Shown here: one piece after another, positions 1-7,201 of the stretch
Numbering within the stretch: the stretch's first letter is position 1
How the letters are laid out: every line of letters starts with the position of its first letter
Source: an uncultured Leptolyngbyaceae cyanobacterium
GTDB taxonomy: Bacteria > Cyanobacteriota > Cyanobacteriia > Leptolyngbyales > Leptolyngbyaceae
Length of the DNA stretch: 56,602 nucleotides
Assembly: GCA_938023035.1 (NCBI GenBank)
Contig: CALIDI010000030.1
Coordinates: 1 to 56,602 of the forward strand
Direction: 5' to 3'
The notes under the pieces: model-generated
What the model was told of the DNA's origin: nothing
The model's database searches: none
What the model saw: the letters and a program-made list of their open reading frames with translations, nothing else
Program-made: the position numbers and the translations under genes

Positions 1-2
1 GG

Positions 3-959
3 GAGACGGTCGTCAAAGAAGCTGAGCATATCAATGCTTATTTAGTTGCTGCTGCTAACGTGATTGTTGAAAAAGCAGCCAGGCCCTTGGCTGGGCTATT
101 TGAAATGAGTTTTGGTAATAAACCTGTTGATGGTGGCAGCTTGCTGCTTTCTACGAATCAAGTGGATTTACTGAACCTGAGCCAAGAGCAGCGAGAAAAA
201 TTTATTCGGCGTATTTATGGATCGGCGGAATTTATTCGCGGTTTATCTCGCTATTGCCTGTGGATTGAGGATGAAAATTTAGAGGAAGCATTAGCGATTG
301 AACCCATCCGGCGGCGAGTTGAAGGGGTGCGGAAAATGCGACTGGCAAGCCGTGACAAGAGCACGAACGAAATGGCAGCGCGTGCCCATCAAATGCGGGA
401 AATGAATATTGGGAAATACTGGACAATAACCGTCCCTCGAACATCTTCTGAAAACCGCCCATATTTACCAAGTGGACTTATTAACAGCTACAGTACAGTA
501 ACAAGCGAAACTTTCGCCCTCTACGATGCCCCCCTCTGGAATCTAGCCCTGATCGCCTCCCGCCTCCATTGGGTCTGGATCGGCACCGTTTGTGTCCGAC
601 TTGAAATGCGATTCTCCTACTCCAACACCCTCGGCTGGAACACCTTCCCCGTGCCCACCCTCACCGAGCAAAACCAAGCCGACCTCACCCGCTGCGCCGA
701 AGAGATTTTGCTGGCCCGCGAGCATTATTTTCCTGCCACCATCGCTGATATGTATGACCCTGAGCGGCTGGACAGCGAGTTTCCCCTAGTACGGGAAGCG
801 CACGACAGAAACGATGAAGTCGTGGAGCGGATTTACATCGGGCGGCGGTTTAAGAACGATACGGAGCGGCTAGAGAAATTGTTTGAGATGTATGTCAAAA
901 TGACCTGTCAGAAAACTGTACTAAAGACCTCTACCGAACGCAGAAAGATAAGGAGATAG
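3..959 (+). CDS. MmeI-like DNA methyltransferase, C-terminal part (5' end outside window)
   Basis: The reading frame is open from the left window edge (frame beginning at base 3), so the visible GTG at 60 is probably internal and the N-terminal catalytic methyltransferase domain lies upstream. The visible 318 residues resemble the target-recognition and C-terminal helical region of class I SAM-dependent DNA methyltransferases of the MmeI/type IIL group. The most recognisable segment is a hydrophobic stretch LIASRLHWVW, then the YSNTLGWNTFPVP block, then a Glu/Arg-rich helical tail. The family modifies adenine in its recognition site, and some members carry a fused nuclease; the SAM and NPPY motifs cannot be checked here. 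Downstream, the last ~120 codons recur at 1839-2243. The call of a methyltransferase C-terminus is firm. Whether the enzyme is restriction-competent is unknown. It opens a defence island. Confidence 0.8.
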   Translation, partial: ETVVKEAEHINAYLVAAANVIVEKAARPLAGLFEMSFGNKPVDGGSLLLSTNQVDLLNLSQEQREKFIRRIYGSAEFIRGLSRYCLWIEDENLEEALAIEPIRRRVEGVRKMRLASRDKSTNEMAARAHQMREMNIGKYWTITVPRTSSENRPYLPSGLINSYSTVTSETFALYDAPLWNLALIASRLHWVWIGTVCVRLEMRFSYSNTLGWNTFPVPTLTEQNQADLTRCAEEILLAREHYFPATIADMYDPERLDSEFPLVREAHDRNDEVVERIYIGRRFKNDTERLEKLFEMYVKMTCQKTVLKTSTERRKIRR

Positions 960-967
960 AGCATAGT

Positions 968-1831
968 ATGCAGTATGTTTCATTTGCAGACGAAAGCTAT
1001 TCAGATCAAGGCTTTAAAAGTATTGCGACTTTTTCTCTAAGATCTGACAATCTTGAATAGATCAATTTGAAATTGAAAGAGTTATTGAATGAATCGAATG
1101 TAAAAGAATTTAAATGGCAAAAACTGAAGGATGCAAAATATCGATTTTGTGCCATTAAATTAATCAATGCTGTTTGGGATCTAATTCAAAGTGATGATGC
1201 CCGTGTGGATACAATTATCTGGGATACAAATGACTCTCGTCATCAAGTTTCAAATCGTGATGATATTGCAAATTATGGAAGAATGTTTTACCACCTGCAT
1301 TCAAATTCTCTAACGAAACGTCCAAGATTATCAACCTGGAAAATATATCCTGATGAAGGAGTTGGAGTGGATTGGGATGTTGTAGCTAGATGTATTGATG
1401 CTCGCGGTCGAAGGAGAGAGCAGATTGACTTCCCATTATTCGCCACAAAATTTTTTGATGATCCTTACTATAGAATCACTGACTTCAAAGAAGTTAAGTC
1501 TCATGAAGAACCATGTTGTCAAATTGCAGATTTGTTCGCTGGCATCAGCATTTTCTCTCGAATTCATTTCAATCTTTATGAACAATGGCTGGAGTCTACT
1601 GAACTGAGCCTTGCTCTTTTTCCTCAAGAAAGACCTAATATCACTAATTCACAAGGAGAGCGCTTTGAAGTTCTCAAGCACTTGGATCAAGGATGTAAGA
1701 CCAGAAGACTAGGTGTAAGCCTTAAAACAAATCGATATCTTCAAACGCCTGATCCGAAGAACCCAATTAATTTTTGGCATTACACACCACAACATGAGAT
1801 GGATAAAGCACCAACAAAAAAAACAGTATGA
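968..1831 (+). pseudogene. DUF3800-type gene interrupted by an in-frame TAG at codon 31
   Basis: An ATG at 968, 9 nt after the methyltransferase stop, starts MQYVSFADESYSD, the typical N-terminal acidic DES motif of DUF3800 proteins. The same frame meets TAG at 1058-1060 and then continues open from 1061 to the TGA at 1829-1831. The downstream part (open from 1067, 254 residues) holds the other family hallmark near its C-terminal half, CCQIADLFAG. DUF3800 has an RNase H-like fold and is common in defence islands and mobile regions; its activity is poorly known. Base composition is clearly more AT-rich than the flanking methyltransferase copies, which suggests separate acquisition. Either the gene is inactivated by one nonsense mutation, or an N-terminally shortened product starts at TTG 1067 and lacks the DES motif, or there is a sequencing error. 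Confidence 0.65.
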
Positions 1832-1838
1832 AGTAATG

Positions 1839-2243
1839 CTGATCGCCTCGTGGCTGCACTGGGTTTGGATCGGCACCGTCTGCGTCCGTATGAGAACCGA
1901 TTTCTCCTACTCCAACACCCTGGGCTGGAACACCTTCCCCGTGCCCACCCTCACCGAGCAAAACCAAGCCGACCTTACCCGCTGCGCTGAGAATATTTTG
2001 TTAGCCCGGGAGCACTACTTCCCCGCTACCATTGCCGACATGTACGACTCTGAGCGGATGGACAGCGAGTTTCCCCTAGTACGGGAAGCGCACGACAGAA
2101 ATGATGAAGTCGTGGAGCGGATTTACATCGGGCGGCGGTTTAAGAACGATACGGAGCGATTGGAGAAGTTGTTTGAGCTGTACGTCAAAATGACCAGTCA
2201 GCAAAAGCCAGGGAAAATTGCTAAGCGTAAAAGCCAGTCATAA
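1839..2243 (+). pseudogene. Partial duplicate of the methyltransferase C-terminus
   Basis: This segment repeats the last ~120 codons of the methyltransferase that ends at 959, with the same block order (LIASWLHWVW, YSNTLGWNTFPVP, a long charged helix). Homology begins abruptly at CTGATCGCC, just behind the end of the DUF3800 reading frame, and runs to the stop at 2241-2243. An ATG at 1836 or 1794 could start a 135-149 residue product, but no catalytic domain precedes it, so it is most likely a gene remnant. Identity is patchy: about 98 bp are almost identical (one mismatch), while neighbouring stretches differ mainly at third codon positions. That pattern fits two diverged copies homogenised by gene conversion. 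A stand-alone recognition subunit is possible but unsupported. Confidence 0.7.
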
Positions 2244-2352
2244 TGTCACTTTGTGATGGAATTGTGATGAAATGATTATCCCTCAAGGGGTTGACGATGA
2301 AATTAGCCTTGGTGGGCATGTAGTGACCGACTCATCTATAACCTAGCTGAAC

Positions 2353-3003
2353 ATGGCTGCGATCCCCTCTTGTCCCAAAATCTACCACATCACCCATATT
2401 GACAATCTTCTCAGCATTGCCACAGGCGAGGGACTAGTTTCCGATGCCCAGCGCCTCGCCAGGCACCTATCCTGCTCACTCGTTGGGATGTCCACGATCA
2501 AACAGCGCCGCCTCAAAGAAATCAAAGTCCCTTGTCATTCCGGTACTACCGTCGGCCAATACGTCCCCTTTTACTTTTGCCCGCGCTCCATCATGCTGTA
2601 TATCCTTTATAAGGGAAACCATCCCGAAATGACTTACCGCGGTGGGCAAGACCCGATCGTTCACCTTCAAGCCGATTTTCATCAAGTCATTACCTGGGCC
2701 GATGCCCATGCCGTCCCTTGGGCATTCAGCAGTGGCAATGCCGGTTCCCACCTGGCCCGTTTCTACAACGATCCGGCGCAGCTAAGCGAAATTAACTGGG
2801 ATGCGGTAAGTGCGACAGATTTCCGAGATGCCCAAATCAAAGAAGGGAAGCAAGCTGAGTTTCTAATGTTTGATGTCTTTCCCTGGACATTGATCGAAAA
2901 AGTTGGAACGATGAATGAGATAGTGCTAGAGCAAGTCCATAGTGCTCTGGTCGGTATCGATCATCAGCCAGCGATCGCGATCGAGCCAGACTGGTACTTT
3001 TGA
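2353..3003 (+). CDS. darT: DarT-like DNA ADP-ribosyltransferase toxin (DUF4433)
   Basis: The 216-residue product has the DarT architecture. The N-terminus is IYHITHIDNL (residues 10-19), the NAD-pocket segment typical of the family, followed by Arg52/Arg53 in the region of the conserved NAD-contacting arginine. The segment PFYFCPRSIM comes next, and a C-terminal half contains KQAEFLMFD with Glu169 in the position of the catalytic glutamate. DarT attaches ADP-ribose to bases in single-stranded DNA, blocking replication; it is held in check by DarG and acts in phage defence. The partner gene follows 15 nt downstream with a good ribosome-binding site, which supports the call. The start at 2353 has only a weak Shine-Dalgarno sequence. 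Both key residues are present, so the toxin looks intact. Confidence 0.88.
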   Translation: MAAIPSCPKIYHITHIDNLLSIATGEGLVSDAQRLARHLSCSLVGMSTIKQRRLKEIKVPCHSGTTVGQYVPFYFCPRSIMLYILYKGNHPEMTYRGGQDPIVHLQADFHQVITWADAHAVPWAFSSGNAGSHLARFYNDPAQLSEINWDAVSATDFRDAQIKEGKQAEFLMFDVFPWTLIEKVGTMNEIVLEQVHSALVGIDHQPAIAIEPDWYF

Positions 3004-3018
3004 GGGGAGACAGTCAAC

Positions 3019-4056
3019 ATGATCAAGCTGACCCAAGGGGACATCCTCAAAGCTGATGCAGAAGCCTTGGTCAACACTGTCAATTGTGTTGGCATCATGG
3101 GGCGCGGCGTAGCTCTCCAGTTCAAGAAAGCCTTCCCTGCCAATTTCAAAGCCTATGAGGCTGCCTGTAAGGCGCACCAAGTACAGCCGGGCAAGCTGTT
3201 TGTCTACGACCTCAACCGCCTCTATAACCCGCGCTTGATTATTAACTTTCCTACCAAGCGCCATTGGAAAAGTAAAAGCCGCCTTGAGGATATCCAAGCA
3301 GGGCTAGCCGATTTAATCACGATTGTTCAGCGGTACCAAATTCGCTCGATCGCCATTCCCCCGCTGGGTTGTGGATTAGGCGGCCTCAATTGGGAAGACG
3401 TAAAACCCCTAATCACCCAAACCTTCCAGACCTTACCCGAAATCGATGTGCTGCTGTTTGAACCCGCCGGAGCACCCCAAGCAGTGACGATGGTTCGATC
3501 CGACAAGGTACCCAATATGACGGCGGGACGAGCCGCTTTGCTGGGATTGATGCGACGCTATCTGGCTGCTGCGATGGATCCAACTGTGACCCTGCTTGAA
3601 GTGCATAAACTGATGTACTTCTTGCAAGCAGCCGGCGAACCCCTGCGGCTAAACTACCAAAAAGCACTCTATGGGCCTTATGCCGCCAATCTGCGTCACG
3701 TGCTCAATCACATTGAAGGGCATTTCATCAGTGGCTATGGCGATGCTGAAGATCAACCCGATAAGCCCCTCGAACTCAAGCCCCAGGCCGCCGAGCAAGC
3801 TGAACAATTTCTTGCCGATCATCCAGACACCCAGGCGCGGTTTGACCAAGTAGCCAACCTGATCAAAGGCTTCGAGACTCCATTCGGCATGGAATTGCTA
3901 GCGACGGTGCATTGGGTCGCCACCCACGAACAAGCGACTACTCCCGATGCGGCTATTACAAAGGTTCACGCCTGGAATCCGCGCAAACGCATGTTTGAAC
4001 CTCGTCACATTCACTTAGCCTGGGAGCGTCTCCTGGAGGCAGGTTGGCTATCTTGA
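3019..4056 (+). CDS. darG: DarG-like macrodomain antitoxin
   Basis: The 345-residue product begins with a macrodomain (about residues 1-155): GDIL at 7-10, VNTVNCVGIMGRGVALQFK near 18-36, and a second loop IPPLGCGLGGLNW. This is the ADP-ribosyl hydrolase that removes the mark placed by DarT on DNA. Residues ~165-345 form the alpha-helical C-terminal domain that in known DarG proteins binds DarT directly, so both antitoxin modes appear present. The ribosome-binding site GGGGAGA lies about 10 nt before the ATG, stronger than the one of darT, which fits the need for antitoxin excess. Spacing of 15 nt from darT indicates one transcript. Full length for the family; no truncation seen. Confidence 0.9.
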   Translation: MIKLTQGDILKADAEALVNTVNCVGIMGRGVALQFKKAFPANFKAYEAACKAHQVQPGKLFVYDLNRLYNPRLIINFPTKRHWKSKSRLEDIQAGLADLITIVQRYQIRSIAIPPLGCGLGGLNWEDVKPLITQTFQTLPEIDVLLFEPAGAPQAVTMVRSDKVPNMTAGRAALLGLMRRYLAAAMDPTVTLLEVHKLMYFLQAAGEPLRLNYQKALYGPYAANLRHVLNHIEGHFISGYGDAEDQPDKPLELKPQAAEQAEQFLADHPDTQARFDQVANLIKGFETPFGMELLATVHWVATHEQATTPDAAITKVHAWNPRKRMFEPRHIHLAWERLLEAGWLS

Positions 4057-4119
4057 AGAGAAGGGAGAATAGAGGAGAGCGTGAACTCTCCCCTTTGAAG
4101 AACTGCCCTCATCCCCCAG

Positions 4120-4201
4120 CCCCTTCTCCCAACTTGGGAGAAGGGGGGCAAGAAAGGCTTCAAGTCCCTCTCCCGCTCTGGGAGAGGGATTTAGGGTGAG
4201 G
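4120..4201. repeat. Two tandem palindromic repeat elements downstream of darG
   Basis: Two near-perfect hairpins stand side by side. Bases 4120-4146 pair CCCCTTCTCCCAA with its complement (13 bp), and 4166-4188 pair CCCTCTCCC with GGGAGAGGG around a 5-nt loop. The second is followed by ATTTAGGGTGAGGG, the tail of a very common bacterial repetitive extragenic palindrome. A related hairpin sits in frame inside the helicase gene at 6805-6829. No T-tract follows, so this is a repeat rather than a standard terminator, although it could still stop or stabilise the darTG mRNA. Confidence 0.75.
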
Positions 4202-4239
4202 GAAAAATCCGCCAAACGTCAACCCAGCGGAGGTTAATC

Positions 4240-4491
4240 ATGATTCAAATCCAACTGAATTTACCTGAAAGTGCCTTCTCTGCTCTTCGCAGCACCCCAG
4301 ATCAATTTGCTCAAGAACTACTCATTGCTGCCGTAGTCAAGTGGTATGAAGTAGGAATGGTTTCCCAATCCAAAGCTGCCGAAATTGCAGGCATCAGCCG
4401 CCAAGCTTTTCTTCAAGCATTAGACCGATTTGAGGTTTCCCCCTTTCAAACCAGCCTAGAAGAACTGACTGAGGAAGTTAGCCGTGGTTAA
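4240..4491 (+). CDS. UPF0175-family antitoxin
   Basis: This 83-residue protein matches the UPF0175 pattern. It has a short N-terminal strand segment IQIQLNLPESAF, a helix with a YEVGMVSQSKAAEIAGISR stretch (about residues 46-64) that reads as a helix-turn-helix, and a short acidic C-terminus. The family is found as the DNA-binding antitoxin partner of PIN-like DUF3368 toxins, and the next gene is exactly that, overlapping by 8 nt. The ATG at 4240 is preceded by GGAGG at about 4229-4233, a good ribosome-binding site. It likely represses its own operon. Confidence 0.8.
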   Translation: MIQIQLNLPESAFSALRSTPDQFAQELLIAAVVKWYEVGMVSQSKAAEIAGISRQAFLQALDRFEVSPFQTSLEELTEEVSRG

Positions 4492-4972
4492 GCGTTGGGT
4501 CGTGAATGCCTCACCAATCATCAGCCTAGCCAAGATCGATCGGATTCATTTGCTCAATGACTTCTGTGATGAAGTCATCATTCCTCAAGGCGTTGTAGAT
4601 GAAATTAATCTGGGAGGTTACACCGATAGGGCTGTGACTTGGCTCCAGCAATCTGGACAAGCATTCATTCAGCCTGCACCAGCTATTGATTCAAGGATTG
4701 CTAGTTGGGATCTGGGGTTGGGAGAAAGTCAAGTCTTATCCTGGGCAATTCAGCATCCTACCTATGAGGCAATTATCGATGACTTAGCCGCGCGAAAAAC
4801 AGCCAAGATTCTCCAGATCCCAGTTCGAGGAACTTTAGCTGTGGTCGTGCTAGCGAAGAAAATGGGATACATTCCATCTGTCAAGCAGGATTTAGAAAAT
4901 CTGATCCAAGTGGGTTTACGTATTAGCCCTACTGTACTCGCACAAGCGATCGCAATGGCTGGAGAGCAATAA
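4484..4972 (+). CDS. DUF3368 PIN-like toxin
   Basis: This 162-residue protein has the DUF3368 layout of a PIN-domain nuclease. The N-terminal VVNASPIISLAKI replaces the classic D at the first acidic position with the family's N-A-S-P form. A conserved Glu occurs in VVDEINLGG, LGLGESQVLSWA holds a further acidic residue, and EAIIDDLAARKTA holds the C-terminal DD pair. PIN toxins cleave RNA. The GTG start at 4484 overlaps the end of the UPF0175 gene by 8 nt, so translation is probably coupled. It is the second toxin-antitoxin unit in the island. RNase activity is inferred from the family only. Confidence 0.82.
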   Translation: MVKRWVVNASPIISLAKIDRIHLLNDFCDEVIIPQGVVDEINLGGYTDRAVTWLQQSGQAFIQPAPAIDSRIASWDLGLGESQVLSWAIQHPTYEAIIDDLAARKTAKILQIPVRGTLAVVVLAKKMGYIPSVKQDLENLIQVGLRISPTVLAQAIAMAGEQ

Positions 4973-5086
4973 CACCATGCTCACACGATAGATAGCGCAG
5001 GACAGCGAAAGAGGTAAAGATAGCGAAGTAGATAGCAAATTTCCGTCAGCCTAAGGATTTCCACAGCACAAATATTCTCTCACCCT

Positions 5087-7201
5087 ATGAGTAACCCGAT
5101 CGCAATCCCCGCCGTTTCCGTCACCTACGCTCAAGACGGCACCTCCACTAAAGCCAACGCCCTGGGGATGCGCCCCATGCAGGAACGCGCCTACCAAAAG
5201 CGGGGCGAACAATACCTGTTGATCAAATCACCCCCCGCCTCCGGCAAAAGTCGGGCACTGATGTTCATCGCTCTGGATAAGCTAGAGAACCAGGGCCTCA
5301 AACAGGCGATCATTGTGGTACCAGAAAAGTCGATCGGCGCTAGTTTTCACGATGAACCCCTGAGTCAGTATGGCTTCTGGGCGGATTGGGTCGTCGAACC
5401 CCGCTGGAACCTTTGTGATGCCCCTGGCGGCGATAACGGCGGCAAAGTCGATGCCGTGAAAAAATTCTTGGAAAGTGATAGCAAGGTGCTGGTTTGCACC
5501 CATGCCACCTTTCGTTTTGCGGTAGATAGATTTGGGGTCGAGGCGCTGGACGATCGCCTGATTGCCGTAGACGAATTTCACCACGTTTCCGCCAACCCTG
5601 ATAACAAACTCGGCGATCATATCCGCCAACTCATGGCCCGCGACAAAACCCACATCGTTGCGATGACCGGCTCCTACTTCCGGGGTGATGCCGAGGCCGT
5701 GTTGCACCCCGAAGACGAAGCCCGCTTTGAAACCGTCACCTACACCTACTACGAACAACTCAATGGCTACCAATACCTGAAGCAACTCGATATCGGCTAC
5801 TACTTCTACAACGGTCGCTACAGCGACGAAATCATGCAGGTGCTCAACCCCAACGAAAAGACCATTCTGCACATTCCCAACGTCAACTCCCGCGAAAGCA
5901 CCAAAGACAAAATCCGCGAAGTTGAACACATCATCGAAGAACTGGGGGAATGGCAGGGCATAGACCCCCAAACGGGATTTCAACTCGTCAAAACGGCTGA
6001 TGGCAAGGTCCTCAAAATTGCCGATCTGGTGGATGATGACCCCAGCAAGCGCGATCGCGTTGTCGCCGCCCTCAAAAACCCTGCCCAGAAACACAACCGC
6101 GACCATGTGGATATCATCATCGCCCTCGGCATGGCCAAGGAAGGCTTCGACTGGCTCTGGTGTGAACACGCCCTCACCGTCGGCTACCGCTCTAGCCTGA
6201 CGGAAATTATCCAAATCATCGGACGCGCCACCCGCGATGCCCCCGGCAAAACCCGCGCCCGCTTCACCAACCTGATTGCCGAACCCGATGCCAGCGAGGA
6301 AGCCGTGACCGAGGCGGTGAATGATACCCTCAAGGCGATCGCCGCCAGCCTGCTGATGGAACAAGTCCTCGCCCCTCGCTTTGAGTTCAAACCTAAGCGC
6401 CCCGACAATCAGCCTACTCCCGGCTTTGACTACGGCGAGGGTGGCTACGATCCAAGCAAGTGCAACGTCGGGGTAAATCCCCAAACTGGGCAAATCCAGC
6501 TCGAAATCAAGGGACTCGCCGAACCCAAGAGTCCAGAAGCAACCCGCATCTGTCGCGAAGATTTGACCGAGCTAGTCACCGCGTTTGTTCAAGACAAGCC
6601 CGCCCTCGAACGGGGCCTCTTCGATGCAGAACTCGTCCCCGAAGAACTGACCCAAGTGCGGATGGGCCAAATTGTCAAAGAAAAATTTCCCAATTTAGAC
6701 ACAGAAGATCAAGAAGCTGTGCGGCAACACGCGATCGCCGCCCTCAACGTCATCCAACAAGCCAAAAAGGCCGTAAACGAAGCCAGTGGCACCTACAATC
6801 TTCTCCCCTCTCCCAAAGCGGGAGAGGGGCCGGGGGTGAGGGCAGATACCGCCGCAGCTCCCAAAAATACTGCTCTCATCGACGGCGTGCGACAGTTTAC
6901 CCTCTCCGTCACCGAGTTAGACATGGACTTGATCGATCGCATCAACCCCTTTGGCGAAGCCTACGCGATTCTGGCTAAGTCCATGAGCGAAGAACGGCTT
7001 AAGCAAGTTGCCGAAGTCATTGCCGCCAAGCGGGTCAGCCTGACAGTTGAGGAAGCACGAGAACTAGCCAAGCGGGCGCTACGCTTTAAGCAAGAAAAAG
7101 GTCGGCCACCCTCCCTCACCGCGACCGACCCCTGGGAGAGACGCATGGCCGAAGGGGTAGCCTTCCTCACCCGCAAAGTTAAGGAGGAGCGCGATGCCTA
7201 A
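5087..7201 (+). CDS. Superfamily 2 DEAD/DEAH-type helicase, candidate restriction/defence motor
   Basis: This 704-residue protein has a full set of superfamily 2 helicase motifs. Walker A is PPASGKS (49-55), motif II is DEFHH (162-166), motif III is MTGSY (193-197), a motif V-like ALGMAKEGFDW lies at 346-356, and motif VI is QIIGRATR (376-383). The order and the DEFH form resemble ResIII-type helicases of restriction systems. Residues ~430-704 are a helical accessory region of unknown role. Residues 571-586 (NLLPSPKAGEGPGVRA) are the translation of a palindromic repeat lying in frame. The gene overlaps the GIY-YIG gene by 8 nt, so both belong together. It probably moves or opens DNA for the nuclease, and the methyltransferase upstream may mark self DNA; this is inference. 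Confidence 0.85.
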   Translation: MSNPIAIPAVSVTYAQDGTSTKANALGMRPMQERAYQKRGEQYLLIKSPPASGKSRALMFIALDKLENQGLKQAIIVVPEKSIGASFHDEPLSQYGFWADWVVEPRWNLCDAPGGDNGGKVDAVKKFLESDSKVLVCTHATFRFAVDRFGVEALDDRLIAVDEFHHVSANPDNKLGDHIRQLMARDKTHIVAMTGSYFRGDAEAVLHPEDEARFETVTYTYYEQLNGYQYLKQLDIGYYFYNGRYSDEIMQVLNPNEKTILHIPNVNSRESTKDKIREVEHIIEELGEWQGIDPQTGFQLVKTADGKVLKIADLVDDDPSKRDRVVAALKNPAQKHNRDHVDIIIALGMAKEGFDWLWCEHALTVGYRSSLTEIIQIIGRATRDAPGKTRARFTNLIAEPDASEEAVTEAVNDTLKAIAASLLMEQVLAPRFEFKPKRPDNQPTPGFDYGEGGYDPSKCNVGVNPQTGQIQLEIKGLAEPKSPEATRICREDLTELVTAFVQDKPALERGLFDAELVPEELTQVRMGQIVKEKFPNLDTEDQEAVRQHAIAALNVIQQAKKAVNEASGTYNLLPSPKAGEGPGVRADTAAAPKNTALIDGVRQFTLSVTELDMDLIDRINPFGEAYAILAKSMSEERLKQVAEVIAAKRVSLTVEEARELAKRALRFKQEKGRPPSLTATDPWERRMAEGVAFLTRKVKEERDA
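6801..6846. repeat. Palindromic repeat inserted in frame in the helicase gene
   Basis: Bases 6805-6814 (CCCCTCTCCC) pair perfectly with 6820-6829 (GGGAGAGGGG) around the loop AAAGC, and the tail CCGGGGGTGAGGGC follows. This is the same family as the elements at 4120-4188 in the spacer behind darG. Here it lies in the reading frame, adds about 15 codons and creates no stop. It sits in the variable region between the helicase core and the C-terminal domain. Confidence 0.8.

Noticed and set aside
4120-4201. Possible Rho-independent terminator behind darG
   Set aside because: The hairpins are strong but lack a T-tract and match a dispersed palindromic repeat family, so they were annotated as repeats.
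5282-6493. 403-codon open frame on the minus strand opposite the helicase gene
   Set aside because: The plus strand has complete helicase motifs in order; the antisense product is a hydrophobic, Val/Gly/Phe-rich shadow with no family likeness, a known effect of GC-rich codon choice.
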